A stretch of 64,000 bases of DNA from Paludisphaera rhizosphaerae. Lineage in GTDB: Bacteria; Planctomycetota; Planctomycetia; Isosphaerales; Isosphaeraceae. The notes under the pieces were generated by a model. That model was not told where the DNA came from and did not search any database. It saw nothing but the letters and a program-made list of their open reading frames with translations. The stretch is taken from the NCBI RefSeq assembly GCF_011065895.1, contig NZ_JAALCR010000012.1, positions 168,244 to 232,243 of the forward strand. Reading direction: 5' to 3'. Shown one piece after another: positions 1 to 8,764 of the stretch. The position numbers were made by a program, and so were the translations under genes. Position 1 is the stretch's first letter. Every line of letters starts with the position of its first letter.

Positions 1-286
1 ACTTCGTCGGAACGCCCGTCGTCGGGTTGACGGTGTAGAGGGTTGAGAGGCCCGACCCATTGGCCGACACCCAGAACGGACTGGTGGCGGTCGCCGAGAC
101 TCCCCAGGCGTTCTTGAGCTTCGGGTCGACCAGCACAGCCGGGTTGACCGCCGAATCGTCGCTGACGAGATTCTTCGGCACGAAGAAATCGGCCTGGGCC
201 GGCGGAGGCGAGGCCGATAGGACGGCCATGAAACCAACCGTCGCCGAGGCAATGACCCATAGCCGAAGCAAGGCCCGTGCCGACAT
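1..286 (-). CDS. TIGR03118-type secreted protein, N-terminal part only
   Basis: The gene reads leftward from an ATG at 286 and runs off the window, so only about 95 residues are seen. The protein opens with a signal peptide (hydrophobic stretch followed by PPPAQA). The mature start carries the NLVSDD...NPAVLVDPKLKNAWG and SPFWVSANGSGLSTLY signatures of the TIGR03118 family, predicted secreted beta-propeller-like proteins often anchored through PEP-CTERM in other bacteria. The function of that family is unknown to me. The anchor, if present, lies outside the window. An AT-richer stretch upstream is the likely promoter region. Confidence 0.8.
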   Translation of the reverse strand, partial: MSARALLRLWVIASATVGFMAVLSASPPPAQADFFVPKNLVSDDSAVNPAVLVDPKLKNAWGVSATATSPFWVSANGSGLSTLYTVNPTTGVPTK

Positions 287-422
287 GGCTCGTCCTCCCG
301 TCCGAGGTCGCGGAGCCGCTTCATGCGCAGGGGCGACCGACGGATCGCCTGCAACGGCTCCGAACGGCTCTCAACCTCATCGCATCAACCAAACAAAGAC
401 GTGTATTGACAAACGATATAAG

Positions 423-466
423 ATTCACCTGCTCCACGCCTCGCGTCAAGCGAAAACCAGGTGAAT
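423..466. promoter_or_regulatory. Inverted repeat ATTCACCTG/CAGGTGAAT upstream of the TIGR03118-type gene
   Basis: ATTCACCTG at 423-431 and its exact reverse complement at 458-466 lie in the gap between two minus-strand genes, about 140 bases before the ATG at 286. The surrounding DNA is clearly more AT-rich than the flanking genes. It could be a regulator site or a small hairpin; no regulator can be named. Confidence 0.3.
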
Positions 467-514
467 TCACCGACTGGCCGCCGACTCTCTGCTCCAAACA
501 CGCCTCACCGCACT

Positions 515-913
515 TCAGTCGTGCGACGTCTTCGCCGGCGCCAGCAGGTTGGCGTCGCGCGCCAACCGCCAGCGGCCGTCGCGCTTGTGCAGGATGGTGA
601 GACTGTGGCCGGCGCGGACCATCTCCGGCGCCCCTGGGCGGGAGGCCTTGATCCGAAGGCGGGTCGTCATGAAGGCCCAGTCGCCCAGAATCTTCACCTC
701 CAGCACCTCGCTCTCGCCGTCGATCGTCATCCCGCCGGCCGTCATCTCGCGCGAGGCCTCGGCGAAGGCCGTCTTGCCGAAGGGCTCAGCGCCGGGGACC
801 AGGAACACGACGTCCTCTTCCATGAGGTCGAGCACCGTCTCCAGGTCCCCGCGTTTCGTGGCGGCGATCCACGTCGCCGCCACGCCGCGGATTGTTTTCT
901 CGTCGTCGTTCAT
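515..913 (-). CDS. SnoaL-like (SgcJ/EcaC-type) protein
   Basis: A 132-residue cytoplasmic protein with no signal peptide. The pattern MNDDEKTIRGVAATWIAA, then VLDLMEEDVVFLVPG, then LTILHKRDGRWRLARDAN fits the NTF2-like fold of the SgcJ/EcaC group (DUF4440 type). That group is annotated from polyketide oxidoreductase relatives but mostly has unknown substrates. An open frame continues further upstream, but its composition is unlike protein and the ATG at 913 is the natural family start. It begins 17 bases after the stop of the GDSL hydrolase gene on the same strand, so the two may be co-transcribed. No catalytic assignment is possible from the sequence. Confidence 0.82.
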   Translation of the reverse strand: MNDDEKTIRGVAATWIAATKRGDLETVLDLMEEDVVFLVPGAEPFGKTAFAEASREMTAGGMTIDGESEVLEVKILGDWAFMTTRLRIKASRPGAPEMVRAGHSLTILHKRDGRWRLARDANLLAPAKTSHD

Positions 914-930
914 GCGGGATTTCCTGTTCC

Positions 931-2304
931 TCAGGCTCTCGCGGCCCGGGTGGCCCGCATAGTCAGGCCCCTCGCCGCGGGGAATCGACTCATGAGCGGG
1001 CGATAGGCCTGATACATCCGCCTGGCGATATCCAGATGCCCCGTCGCGTTGGGGTGGAACGTTCCCTGGTCGGTCCCTTCCATTTCCTCGGATTCGGTGA
1101 GGGTCCGGATCCAGGGGCTGGTGGACGGGTAACCGTGGGTGTTGAAATCGCCGAAGACCTGGGACAGGTAGGTCCACTTGTAGGTCTTCGCCGCAGCCGC
1201 GACGGCCGCGTTCAGCGGGGGGATCATTGTCGACGAGGCGAACTCCGCGTTCGCCTTGCTGACGAGCGTGACGTCCAGCGGCCCCAGGATCGCGGCGACG
1301 TTCCCGTTCTGGTCGCGGGTCACGTCCGGGTAGGGGGCGATCATCACCTGGCCGGGGTTCAGCGCCTGCACGGCCTTTGCAAGGTTCGCGTACTGTCCGG
1401 GGAGTGCCTGGATGTCCGCGTTGTATTGCTGCTGGATCTCGGTCAGGGTCGGGTAGCCGAAGTAGGTGTTCTCGATGAGCTGCTTGACCCGCTCGCTGAA
1501 CCCGACGTCGTCGGCGCCCACGGTGATCGCCAGCACGTCGATGTGGCGAGTGCCGATGATCGACTTCAACTCGTCGATCTCGGCGGGGAGGATGTGCGAC
1601 GGATCGCCGATGCTCGGCATCGGTCCCAGGACGCCCTCCGGGATCGTCGCCCCCGAGTTCGCCACCGAGACGAACGTGACCGACTGGTGCGGGTTCGACG
1701 CCTCCAGTTGGAGGGCGAACTGCGCAGGGCCGGCGAGCGTCGAGCGATGGGCGTCGGCGTTCTCCTGGTTCATCGCGGCGTCGGGCGAATAGGCCCATTC
1801 GGGGTCGAAGAATCCGGGGACGACCGGGTTCCCCTCGCCCGAGGCGTACGAGTCGCCGATCGAGACCACCAGCACGTCCTTCACCAGGATGGTGGTCACG
1901 GTGGAGACCGGCCGGCGGGTCCCGGCCAAGCCGGTCGCCGTCAGCTTCACCCGATAGCTTCCCTGTTGAAGGTCGACGTCCGGGTTCTCGCCGGAGACGA
2001 CCAGGGAGAGCCCGCTGGAACTGGTCACCGTCCAGAGGAACGTGGTCGTCGGCAGGATTCCGGACGACTGCGAGGCGTCGAGCGACACCCCATACCCGTT
2101 CGCCGGGTTGGCGTAGTCGTACGTGTTGACCAGGTCAGGCGCGTTGCCGTGCAAGGGGTCGTTGACGAATCGGGGGTCCATCGACCACTGGATCACGGCC
2201 GCGGCCAGCAGCGCCCGGACCTCCAACGGCACGTCGGCCGGTTCGGGTCGGAACGATCGCGGACGACGCGGGCGGACGGGCGAGAGGCTCAGCAGCAGCG
2301 ACAT
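931..2304 (-). CDS. SGNH/GDSL-family secreted hydrolase with LExRALLA-type N-terminus
   Basis: A 457-residue protein. SGNH blocks are visible: GDSYASGEG (nucleophile Ser, about residue 172), a Gly block in VANSGATIPEG, a block III variant VGADDVGF where the family usually has GxND, and FHPNATGH near the C-terminus with the catalytic His. The N-terminal part contains PLEVRALLAA, matching the LExRxLLA motif common near the start of planctomycete exported proteins, then a PKD-like beta-sandwich region (about residues 35-160). It probably hydrolyses an ester, such as a lipid or acetylated polysaccharide, outside the cytoplasm; the substrate is unknown. The Asn-to-Asp change in block III is worth noting. 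Confidence 0.85.
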   Translation of the reverse strand: MSLLLSLSPVRPRRPRSFRPEPADVPLEVRALLAAAVIQWSMDPRFVNDPLHGNAPDLVNTYDYANPANGYGVSLDASQSSGILPTTTFLWTVTSSSGLSLVVSGENPDVDLQQGSYRVKLTATGLAGTRRPVSTVTTILVKDVLVVSIGDSYASGEGNPVVPGFFDPEWAYSPDAAMNQENADAHRSTLAGPAQFALQLEASNPHQSVTFVSVANSGATIPEGVLGPMPSIGDPSHILPAEIDELKSIIGTRHIDVLAITVGADDVGFSERVKQLIENTYFGYPTLTEIQQQYNADIQALPGQYANLAKAVQALNPGQVMIAPYPDVTRDQNGNVAAILGPLDVTLVSKANAEFASSTMIPPLNAAVAAAAKTYKWTYLSQVFGDFNTHGYPSTSPWIRTLTESEEMEGTDQGTFHPNATGHLDIARRMYQAYRPLMSRFPAARGLTMRATRAARA

Positions 2305-2415
2305 CGACGTGGTCCATCAGTGGTGGCGGGAGGGGATGAGAACTGGTGGGCCAGTCTACATGAGACTGGGGAACCTGGGAAACCAGTAACACCGATTCAC
2401 ACGTCGAATTTGCGC

Positions 2416-3684
2416 CTATGATTTCCAGAACTTCCACCAGGGCCGCTTCTGTCGCGTTCGATCACGCTCTATGAAAGCGGACAACTCGGCCATGGCGGCG
2501 TCCATCGTCCGTTCGTCGACGCCGCGGTCGGGGACGACGCTCGGATACAACTTCATCTTATTGAACTCGGGTTTTCCGTCGGCGGCCTCCATCGCCTGCA
2601 TGATCGCGTTCGATTCGGCGTTGTACAGGCAGAGCGACCGGAACTGTTCCATGGGCATCGTCTCCCGCAACCGAGCGCCGACGGCCCGCGCGCGGGAGTA
2701 GGCGGGGACGCCCATCAGGGGGACGTCGGTCTCGATGCGGCCGTCGCGGCGGGCGCGGATGATCGTCGGCGAGTACTGCAAGCCGTACGGCTCGAAGAGG
2801 AGCCGGCCGAAGGCGATCGTCGAGAGCGACTCGACCTCGTGGACGAGGTCGGGATCGAACCCCTGGGCGACCATGTCCTCCATGAGGGGGTCGACGGATT
2901 CGTACTTCGAGAAGTCCTCGGCGAAGCGGCGGATGGTCCGGTCCAACTCGGCCTGACGAGCGACCTCGGGAGAGTCGTCCGGGAACGCGAAGACGGCGAA
3001 CCGCGTGAGGTAGCCGACCTCCGAAACGCGCACGCCGGCCGGCCAGTCGGGGTCGACGTGGGAGACGTCGTGGCCGTCGATCTCCAACTCGCGATTCCAG
3101 CCGGCCTTCCCCTTCGCCAGGATCGTCGCCTTGGCCAGATGCACCCGACGCGGGGCCGCGGACTCGGCGGCGAACCGGAACCAGGGTTTCGTATCGTCGA
3201 GTCGCGACGTGGCTCGATCGTCCGTGAAGCCACGAGAGATCGCCGGCCCGACGTATGAGCGCAAGCCGGGAGCCAGGCCGTAGTCGCCGGGACAGTATCC
3301 CTTCGACGCATCGCCCCCCTTCACGCCCGCCTTGCAGGACGAGCAGACCGGCCTGTCGTCGAGGAACGATCGGATCGGTCCGGCGACGCAGGTGATCCAG
3401 ATCACGGCCGCCTGCGCCAGCGCCGCCTCGCGGTTCTCCCCCATGCCGACGATGCAGGCGTCGAGCACCTCGTCGTCGTAGTCGTGCAGCGTGGCCAGAA
3501 TGTGGAGGTGGATCATCCCCGCGCTGCCGATGGAGGGCCCCCCCCTCAGCTCGGCGCGGAGCGTGATGCGGCCGTCGAAAAGCTGCAACGCGTCCCCGTC
3601 GAGACGAGTCCAACCCCCGAGATCGCCGCCGTGCTCGACGATGCCGTCCTCGATCTTCTGCAAGAGCTGCTCAACTTCGGACAT
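2416..3684 (-). CDS. Uncharacterised protein, possibly DUF6348-related
   Basis: A 422-residue soluble protein with no signal peptide or membrane segment. The N-terminal 120 residues (LRAELRGG, HLHILATLHDYDDEVLDACIVGMGEN, ALAQAAVIWI) remind me of DUF6348 proteins, but this is from memory and weak. A CSSC pair near residue 117 followed by a later Cys could bind zinc. The C-terminus is basic and aromatic (RPWWKFWKS), a tail often seen in planctomycete proteins. Codon use is typical of the genome. It stands alone on the minus strand between the GDSL hydrolase and the sulfatase. Function is not known. Confidence 0.75.
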   Translation of the reverse strand: MSEVEQLLQKIEDGIVEHGGDLGGWTRLDGDALQLFDGRITLRAELRGGPSIGSAGMIHLHILATLHDYDDEVLDACIVGMGENREAALAQAAVIWITCVAGPIRSFLDDRPVCSSCKAGVKGGDASKGYCPGDYGLAPGLRSYVGPAISRGFTDDRATSRLDDTKPWFRFAAESAAPRRVHLAKATILAKGKAGWNRELEIDGHDVSHVDPDWPAGVRVSEVGYLTRFAVFAFPDDSPEVARQAELDRTIRRFAEDFSKYESVDPLMEDMVAQGFDPDLVHEVESLSTIAFGRLLFEPYGLQYSPTIIRARRDGRIETDVPLMGVPAYSRARAVGARLRETMPMEQFRSLCLYNAESNAIMQAMEAADGKPEFNKMKLYPSVVPDRGVDERTMDAAMAELSAFIERDRTRQKRPWWKFWKS

Positions 3685-3753
3685 CGATTCCGATCACTCC
3701 CGAAGAGGCCAGGCGGCTGCGACGCGATCCCCCGCCGTTGAAGGTCGTCGCCC

Positions 3754-5115
3754 TCACGGCATCGCCCGACGCCACGACAGCGCGGCTTCGGACAATCGAC
3801 GCGCCAGGTCGGGTTCGGCCTCGGCGCGGTTGTAGCGTTCTTCGGGGTCGACGGAGAGGTCGTAGAGTTCGGCGCCGGTGCCGTCGGCGTTGACGAGGAG
3901 CTTCCAGTCGCCGTCGAGGGCGGCGACGTTCGGCGAACGGTCCTCGCCCTGGGGATAGGCGAAGGACTTCGCGTTGCGGCCGTACTCCCAGAGGAGGGGT
4001 TTGGTGCGCTTGAGCTTCTCGCCGCGGAAAACGGCGGTCACGTCTTCGCCGTCGGGGCGGTAGCCGTCGGGCAGGGGGGCGCCGGCCAGCGAGCAGAGGG
4101 TGGGGAACATGTCGACGGCCGATACGACGCTCGCCGTGTTCGTCACGCCGGCCGAGACCAGCCCCGGCCCCCAGGCGATGAACGGCAGTCGCGTCCCCCC
4201 TTCGTACAGACTCATCTTGCTGCCGCGCAGGCCGCCCGACCGCCGACGCTCGAAGGTGGGGAGCGGGCCATTGTCGGAGACGAACAGCACGAGCGTCGGC
4301 CTCCCCGACTTATCGGCACGGATGGCGTCCATCAGCCGGCCGACCTGCACGTCCACCTCGTCCAGCACGGCGGCGAGCCGTTCGGGCGTCGCGGGCTTCG
4401 AGCCGGTGTGGCCGTCGTCGCTGAGGATCTGGTCGTCGGCCGTGGGAACCCAGGGCGTGTGGACGTCGTCGAACCACAGATTGACGAAGCAGGGCTTGTC
4501 GGCGTGCTCCTTCATGAACTGGAGCGTCCGGTCGACCATCCACCGCGAGCGCTCCCAGCGCTTGACGGGGTCGCGGGCGGACCAGATCCAGTCGGTGGCG
4601 GTGATCTCGGGGGCGGGCTCGGGGCTCTCCCAGGTCCCCAGGCCCAGGTCATAACCGTAGGCGGCGAACTTCGGCGGATTGACCACGTCGCGGCCCCCTC
4701 CCAGATGCCACTTGCCCACGTGCGCCGTGGCGTAGCCGGCCGCCTTCAGAGTGCGGGGAAGGCTGGGCGCGGCGGGGTCGAGGAAGTCGGCCTGCTCACA
4801 GTTGCGGTTGCCGGCCCGGGTCTGGAGGTAACTGGTAATCCGCCAACGCGCGGGGAACTGCCCCGTCACGAGCCCGCAGCGCGACGGCGAGCAGATCGGC
4901 GAGGCCGAGTAATACCGCGTCAGCCGGACCCCTTCGCGGGCCATGCGGTCGATGTTCGGCGTCCTGGTCAGATCGCCCCCGTAGCAGGCGAGGTCGGAAT
5001 ACCCCATGTCGTCCGCATAGACGATCACGATGTTCGGCCTCGTCGCCGGAGCCTCCTCGGCCCCCGACGCCGCCAACATCCCCACGACCATCGCCAGCAC
5101 GCCCGTCATCGCCAT
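3754..5115 (-). CDS. Secreted formylglycine-dependent sulfatase (arylsulfatase family)
   Basis: A 453-residue protein with a signal peptide (MAMTGVLAMVVGMLAASG). Sulfatase signatures are complete: metal-binding DD in PNIVIVYADDMGYSDL, the modification site C75-S-P-S-R79 in which Cys becomes formylglycine, GKWHLG, and VSDNGP. It should release sulfate from sulfated polymers or small molecules in the periplasm. The ATG at 5115 was chosen because AAGGA lies 8-12 bases upstream and the signal peptide starts there; the frame stays open further up but reads through repeats. A sulfate importer is encoded at 23-27 kb, which fits use of the released sulfate (inference). Confidence 0.92.
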   Translation of the reverse strand: MAMTGVLAMVVGMLAASGAEEAPATRPNIVIVYADDMGYSDLACYGGDLTRTPNIDRMAREGVRLTRYYSASPICSPSRCGLVTGQFPARWRITSYLQTRAGNRNCEQADFLDPAAPSLPRTLKAAGYATAHVGKWHLGGGRDVVNPPKFAAYGYDLGLGTWESPEPAPEITATDWIWSARDPVKRWERSRWMVDRTLQFMKEHADKPCFVNLWFDDVHTPWVPTADDQILSDDGHTGSKPATPERLAAVLDEVDVQVGRLMDAIRADKSGRPTLVLFVSDNGPLPTFERRRSGGLRGSKMSLYEGGTRLPFIAWGPGLVSAGVTNTASVVSAVDMFPTLCSLAGAPLPDGYRPDGEDVTAVFRGEKLKRTKPLLWEYGRNAKSFAYPQGEDRSPNVAALDGDWKLLVNADGTGAELYDLSVDPEERYNRAEAEPDLARRLSEAALSWRRAMP

Positions 5116-5215
5116 TGCGTCTTCCTTTCCCCGGCCTTGCCACCGACCCTGCGACCCTTCGCGACCATCCCCCGATAGTACCCCCCCTGAAGGCGCTTCG
5201 CAGCTTGCAGTCCGG

Positions 5216-5660
5216 ATCATGAAGAATCCGAACGCAGTCCAGGCAGGCTGCGGCGGCTTCGTTCCCATCGACCCGCAACCGAAGCCGATTGACGGAAGCA
5301 ACTGGCATGCCCCATTTTGGGCGAAGAAAACCCTCTTTCGCAGCGGGTTCGTTCGATCGTTTTCTTGAGAGCAACGCCGCTGCAAAGTCCGGACCATAAC
5401 GGCCTTCCCCCCTCGCGGCGGGAGAAGCTGACCACGGAGCGGCCAGATGAGGTGGAATCGGCGCCGCGTCGAGAACCAACAACCGGATGCGTATCCGAAC
5501 CAAGGCCTCGGCGGCTTTGTTCGCACCGACCCCCAACCAAACCCGTCCGACGGAAGTTCCCAGTCGGCCTCGACTTGAGCATCGAAATCGCCGTCGAACA
5601 GTGGGTTCGTTTGGACATTTTCGGGCGATCCTTGCTGAACACCACCGACCCCCGCCGGAA
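5216..5660. repeat. Two diverged tandem copies of a long intergenic repeat
   Basis: Copy A (about 5216-5395) and copy B (about 5480-5660) share the order TCCGAAC, CGGCGGCTT-GTTC, CGACC-CAACC, GACGGAAG and then GGGTTCGTT. Related sequence, including GGGTTCGTTCGATC, occurs at 61097-61321 and 62067-62290. Copies are too diverged to be recent. Confidence 0.6.
5401..5460 (+). repeat. Dispersed G+C-rich hairpin repeat (CTTCCCCCCTCGCGG family)
   Basis: GGCCTTCCCCCCTCGCGG followed by a GGCCAGATGAGG-type second half. The same bipartite unit occurs between genes at about 10757, 40161, 42410-42735 and 48590. Confidence 0.7.
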
Positions 5661-5694
5661 GCCATTTCTGGATCGAAGGCTGGAATCGGGTGCC

Positions 5695-5777
5695 ATGGCC
5701 ACGCTTGCGTGGCCATGCGATCGGCCACGGTCACGCGGCACCCCTCGCCGGTTCATGGCCACGCAAGCGTGGCCATG
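5695..5777. repeat. Pair of 22-24 bp palindromes facing each other
   Basis: ATGGCCACGC-TT-GCGTGGCCAT at 5695-5716 and CATGGCCACGC-AA-GCGTGGCCATG at 5754-5777. Each is nearly a perfect palindrome with only the central two bases unpaired. The two copies are in opposite orientation (TT versus AA centre) and the flanks GGGTG and CACCC are also inverted. This resembles REP/BIME-type elements. Confidence 0.75.
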
Positions 5778-5950
5778 ACACCCAGTTGCGGCTTTCTTCG
5801 GTGGTGTTGAGCGAGGAGAGTCCATTTTCGCGCCGTCTTTTCGTGGTTCAGCCCGACGGAAGGTCCGTGAGGGTCCCTCCGTCTGATACCTTACTCACGA
5901 ATCACCGACTCGATCATCGAGCCCATACAACCGGTCGCCCGGGGCGCGAT

Positions 5951-6877
5951 TCACCGTCCGGCCCGGATCTCCTGGGCCCGCAGGGCGACGGCCGCGGCCT
6001 GGAGCAGGGGGGCTTTGACGCCCTGGGATTCGCCGCGACGGAGGAGGTCGGCCAGGATGTGGTCGGCCTCGGTGGGGCCGCCGCGTTCGAGGTCGTCGAG
6101 CATGGACGCGGTCAGGGTCGAGTCTGGGTCGGTGAGCCGCTTGCGCGACATCTCCAGGAAGCTTTCGCGAGGGGCCTGGCCGTGGGCCTCGGCGATGCCC
6201 CGACATTCCTCGAGCATCGCCCGGCTCAGGTCGGCGCCGCCGGCCTGGACGACGTCGCCGATCGTCGCGCGCGTCAGGCAGGTCACGCCGGCGAGCGTCG
6301 CCAGGAAGACCCATTTCTCCCACATGGCGAGGATCACGTCGTCGCTGAGGACGGGCTCGAACTTCACCCCCTCCAGCGCCTTCGAGACCTTCTGAACCGG
6401 CCCGGCCTGTTCCGGGCGCCGAGCGCCGAAGACGAGGCGGTGAACGTCGCTGAGATGGACGATCCGGCCGGCGTCGTCCAGGCGAACGGAGATCAGGCAG
6501 AAGCCGCCGAGAATCGCCTCGGGGCCGAATCGTGCGTCGAGCGCGTCGAGATGCCGCATCCCGTTGAGCGTCGGCAGGACGAGGGTCCCCGGCCCGACCG
6601 CCGGCGCGACGTCGTCCATGACGCCGGGGAGGTCGTAAGCCTTACAGGTCAGGATCACCAGGTCGAACGGCTCGCCGGCCTTCAACTCGTCGGCCGTGAC
6701 CGCGGGGGGCGCGGCGAGGTCGACGCTTCCCGAGGGGCTGCGAATGGGAAGGCCGTCCGCCTTGAGTTTCGCCGCGCGTCGAGGGCGGACCAGGAACGTC
6801 ACGTCCCGACCCGCCTCCAGCATCCTTCCCCCGTAATACCCGCCGATCCCGCCCGCGCCGACGACCAGAATTCGCAA
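5951..6877 (-). CDS. panE: Ketopantoate reductase family protein (PanE/ApbA)
   Basis: A 308-residue protein starting MRILVVGAGGIGGYYGG, the Rossmann NADPH-binding loop of ketopantoate reductases. It continues with LTCKAYDL (the Lys of the family catalytic pair) and a helical C-terminal domain containing KWVFLATLAGVTCL and the SMLDDLERGGPTE substrate loop. The expected reaction is NADPH-dependent reduction of 2-dehydropantoate to pantoate for pantothenate and CoA synthesis in the cytoplasm. Length matches the family. Paralogues of unknown substrate exist and no other pantothenate gene is near, so the exact role is less certain than the family. Confidence 0.87.
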   Translation of the reverse strand: MRILVVGAGGIGGYYGGRMLEAGRDVTFLVRPRRAAKLKADGLPIRSPSGSVDLAAPPAVTADELKAGEPFDLVILTCKAYDLPGVMDDVAPAVGPGTLVLPTLNGMRHLDALDARFGPEAILGGFCLISVRLDDAGRIVHLSDVHRLVFGARRPEQAGPVQKVSKALEGVKFEPVLSDDVILAMWEKWVFLATLAGVTCLTRATIGDVVQAGGADLSRAMLEECRGIAEAHGQAPRESFLEMSRKRLTDPDSTLTASMLDDLERGGPTEADHILADLLRRGESQGVKAPLLQAAAVALRAQEIRAGR

Positions 6878-7050
6878 CGCTCAAACCTCCCTGCGCGGGC
6901 CCGGCCGACCCGAACCCGCGACGACCCACCATAACCAATTCGCCGACGTCGAGGCGAGGTCGGGCCGGTGATCTGCTAGAATGGGCCCGCGGCGCTCAAC
7001 TGCGTGCGGCAGGGCCGAGCCGCAGGGATTCGACGCTCAATCTGGATATC

Positions 7051-8466
7051 ATGACGCACGAAGAACACGCCTCCTCTGACCGCCTCATTCCTCGCCGCGA
7101 CGTCCTCGGCGCCCTGGCCGCGGCGATGTGGGTCGCCCCCCGCGCGGCCGGGCCGCCGGCCCAACCCTGGGAACTGTTCTCGTTCCAGGCCGACGTCACG
7201 CCGCCTGTTGGGCATCCCTGCATGGGGGGCGGCATCGCGGCGGTGAAGTCGGTGGCCGACCCGCTGGAGATCGTGGGAATCGTGCTTCGCGGCGGGACGC
7301 TGGATAAGCCCGTCGTCGTCGCGGCCGTCGACTGGTGCGAGATCCGCAACGACGCCTACGACCGCTGGCGCGAGGTCATCGCCCGAGCCGCTGGGACCGA
7401 CCCGCGCTGCGTCCTCCTCTCGGCCGTCCACCAGCACGACGCCCCCATCGCCGACCTCGAAGCAGAGCGAATTCTGGAGCGCCGCGATTGCGTCGGCCGG
7501 GTCTGCAACCTGGCCTTCCATGAGCTGGTGGTCGAGCGCGTGGCGCGGGCCGTCGCGAAGGCCGTGAAGGGGCCGCCGCGGAGGATCACCCACGTCGGCG
7601 TCGGCCGCGCGAAGGCCGAGCAACTGGGCGCCAGCCGTCGCTATGTGAAGCCCGACGGAACCATCGTCCACGACCGGATGAGCGCCTCGAAGATCCCCCT
7701 GGCTCGTGAGGCCGACGAGGGCCCGATCGACCCATTCGTCACGACCGTCGGGTTCTGGGACGACGACGAGCCCGTCGCCGCGCTCAGCCACTACGCCATC
7801 CACCCGATGAGCTACTACGGCAAGGGAGAGGTCTCCGCCGACTTCATCGGCATGGCCCGCCGGGCCCGTCGCAAGGCGATGCCGGGCGTGGCCCAGATCT
7901 ATCTCTCCGGCTGCAGCGGCGACGTCGTCGCGGGCAAGTACAACGACGGCGACCCCGCCCGCCGTCCCGAGCTGGCCGCCCGTCTGGAAGACGCCATGGC
8001 CCGCGCCTGGGAGGCCGCCCGCCCCCAGCCCTTCGAACACGCCGGGCTCCGCATCGAGACCCTGAAGTTCTCCCCGCGCGACGACGTCGGATTCACGGAA
8101 GCCGATCTGAACGCGCAACTCGCCGATCACGCCCACCCGTTCAAGCAGTGCCTCGCCGCGATGGGCCTGAGCTGGCGGGCGCGACTCGCCGCCGGCCGAC
8201 CGATCGACCTCCCCGCGCTGGACCTCGGCCCGACGATCCTCGTCCTCTGCCCGGGGGAGACTTACGTCGCCTACCAGCTCCTCGCCCAGAAGCTCCGCCC
8301 CGACAAGACGGTGATCGCCGTCGGCTACGGCGACGCCGCCACCGGCTACATCCCCACCGCCGACCGCATCGCCGAGAAGGACTCCAACCTCCGCGACTGG
8401 TGCTGGGTCGCCCCCAACGCCGAAGCCGTGCTGACCAGGGGCCTGAAAGCCGTGCTCAAGCCTTGA
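7051..8466 (+). CDS. Secreted neutral/alkaline ceramidase-like protein
   Basis: A 471-residue protein with a twin-arginine-like leader (LIPRRDVLGALAAAMW). The body resembles the N-terminal domain of neutral/alkaline non-lysosomal ceramidases: an opening FQADVTPPVG strand, LLSAVHQHDAP (candidate zinc His pair), HYAIHPMSYYG and YLSGCSGDVVAGKYNDG. Many planctomycetes carry such proteins and their true substrates are not established, so amide hydrolysis of a ceramide-like lipid is only a possibility. It is transcribed away from panE, 173 bases from that gene's start. Confidence 0.8.
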   Translation: MTHEEHASSDRLIPRRDVLGALAAAMWVAPRAAGPPAQPWELFSFQADVTPPVGHPCMGGGIAAVKSVADPLEIVGIVLRGGTLDKPVVVAAVDWCEIRNDAYDRWREVIARAAGTDPRCVLLSAVHQHDAPIADLEAERILERRDCVGRVCNLAFHELVVERVARAVAKAVKGPPRRITHVGVGRAKAEQLGASRRYVKPDGTIVHDRMSASKIPLAREADEGPIDPFVTTVGFWDDDEPVAALSHYAIHPMSYYGKGEVSADFIGMARRARRKAMPGVAQIYLSGCSGDVVAGKYNDGDPARRPELAARLEDAMARAWEAARPQPFEHAGLRIETLKFSPRDDVGFTEADLNAQLADHAHPFKQCLAAMGLSWRARLAAGRPIDLPALDLGPTILVLCPGETYVAYQLLAQKLRPDKTVIAVGYGDAATGYIPTADRIAEKDSNLRDWCWVAPNAEAVLTRGLKAVLKP

Positions 8467-8764
8467 CGTCCGCATCGATAAACCATTTTTAATAATACCC
8501 CGCCGACTCCCGGCTTCGAGGCGACCCCCGTCGACTCGCCGCCGCCGGAAACTTCGGGCAAAACTCGCGTTGCGCGCCGGCGGCGAATTGCCCGCGAATA
8601 CGATTCGCAGCTTCCGGCTGATCGAGGACCGGCGCGGAATCGGTCCCTCTCGCGTACGGGGCTCGCCGAGGGCGGCACTTGGCCTTGCCGAAGCGTGGCG
8701 ATGCGATTTTACTCGCCCCGTTCCGCCCCGGGCGGAGGGACTTCTCATCCCACCGGTTCGAGCC

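Larger units (their letters stand above)
5116..5950. other. Intergenic stretch filled with repeats, no gene seen
   Basis: No convincing coding sequence. The interval holds two diverged copies of a long intergenic repeat, one G+C-rich hairpin repeat and a pair of palindromes, each listed separately. Confidence 0.7.

Noticed and set aside
406..440. TTGACA at 406 as a rightward promoter
   Set aside because: No proper -10 box follows at the expected distance and no rightward gene starts downstream; the next genes read leftward.
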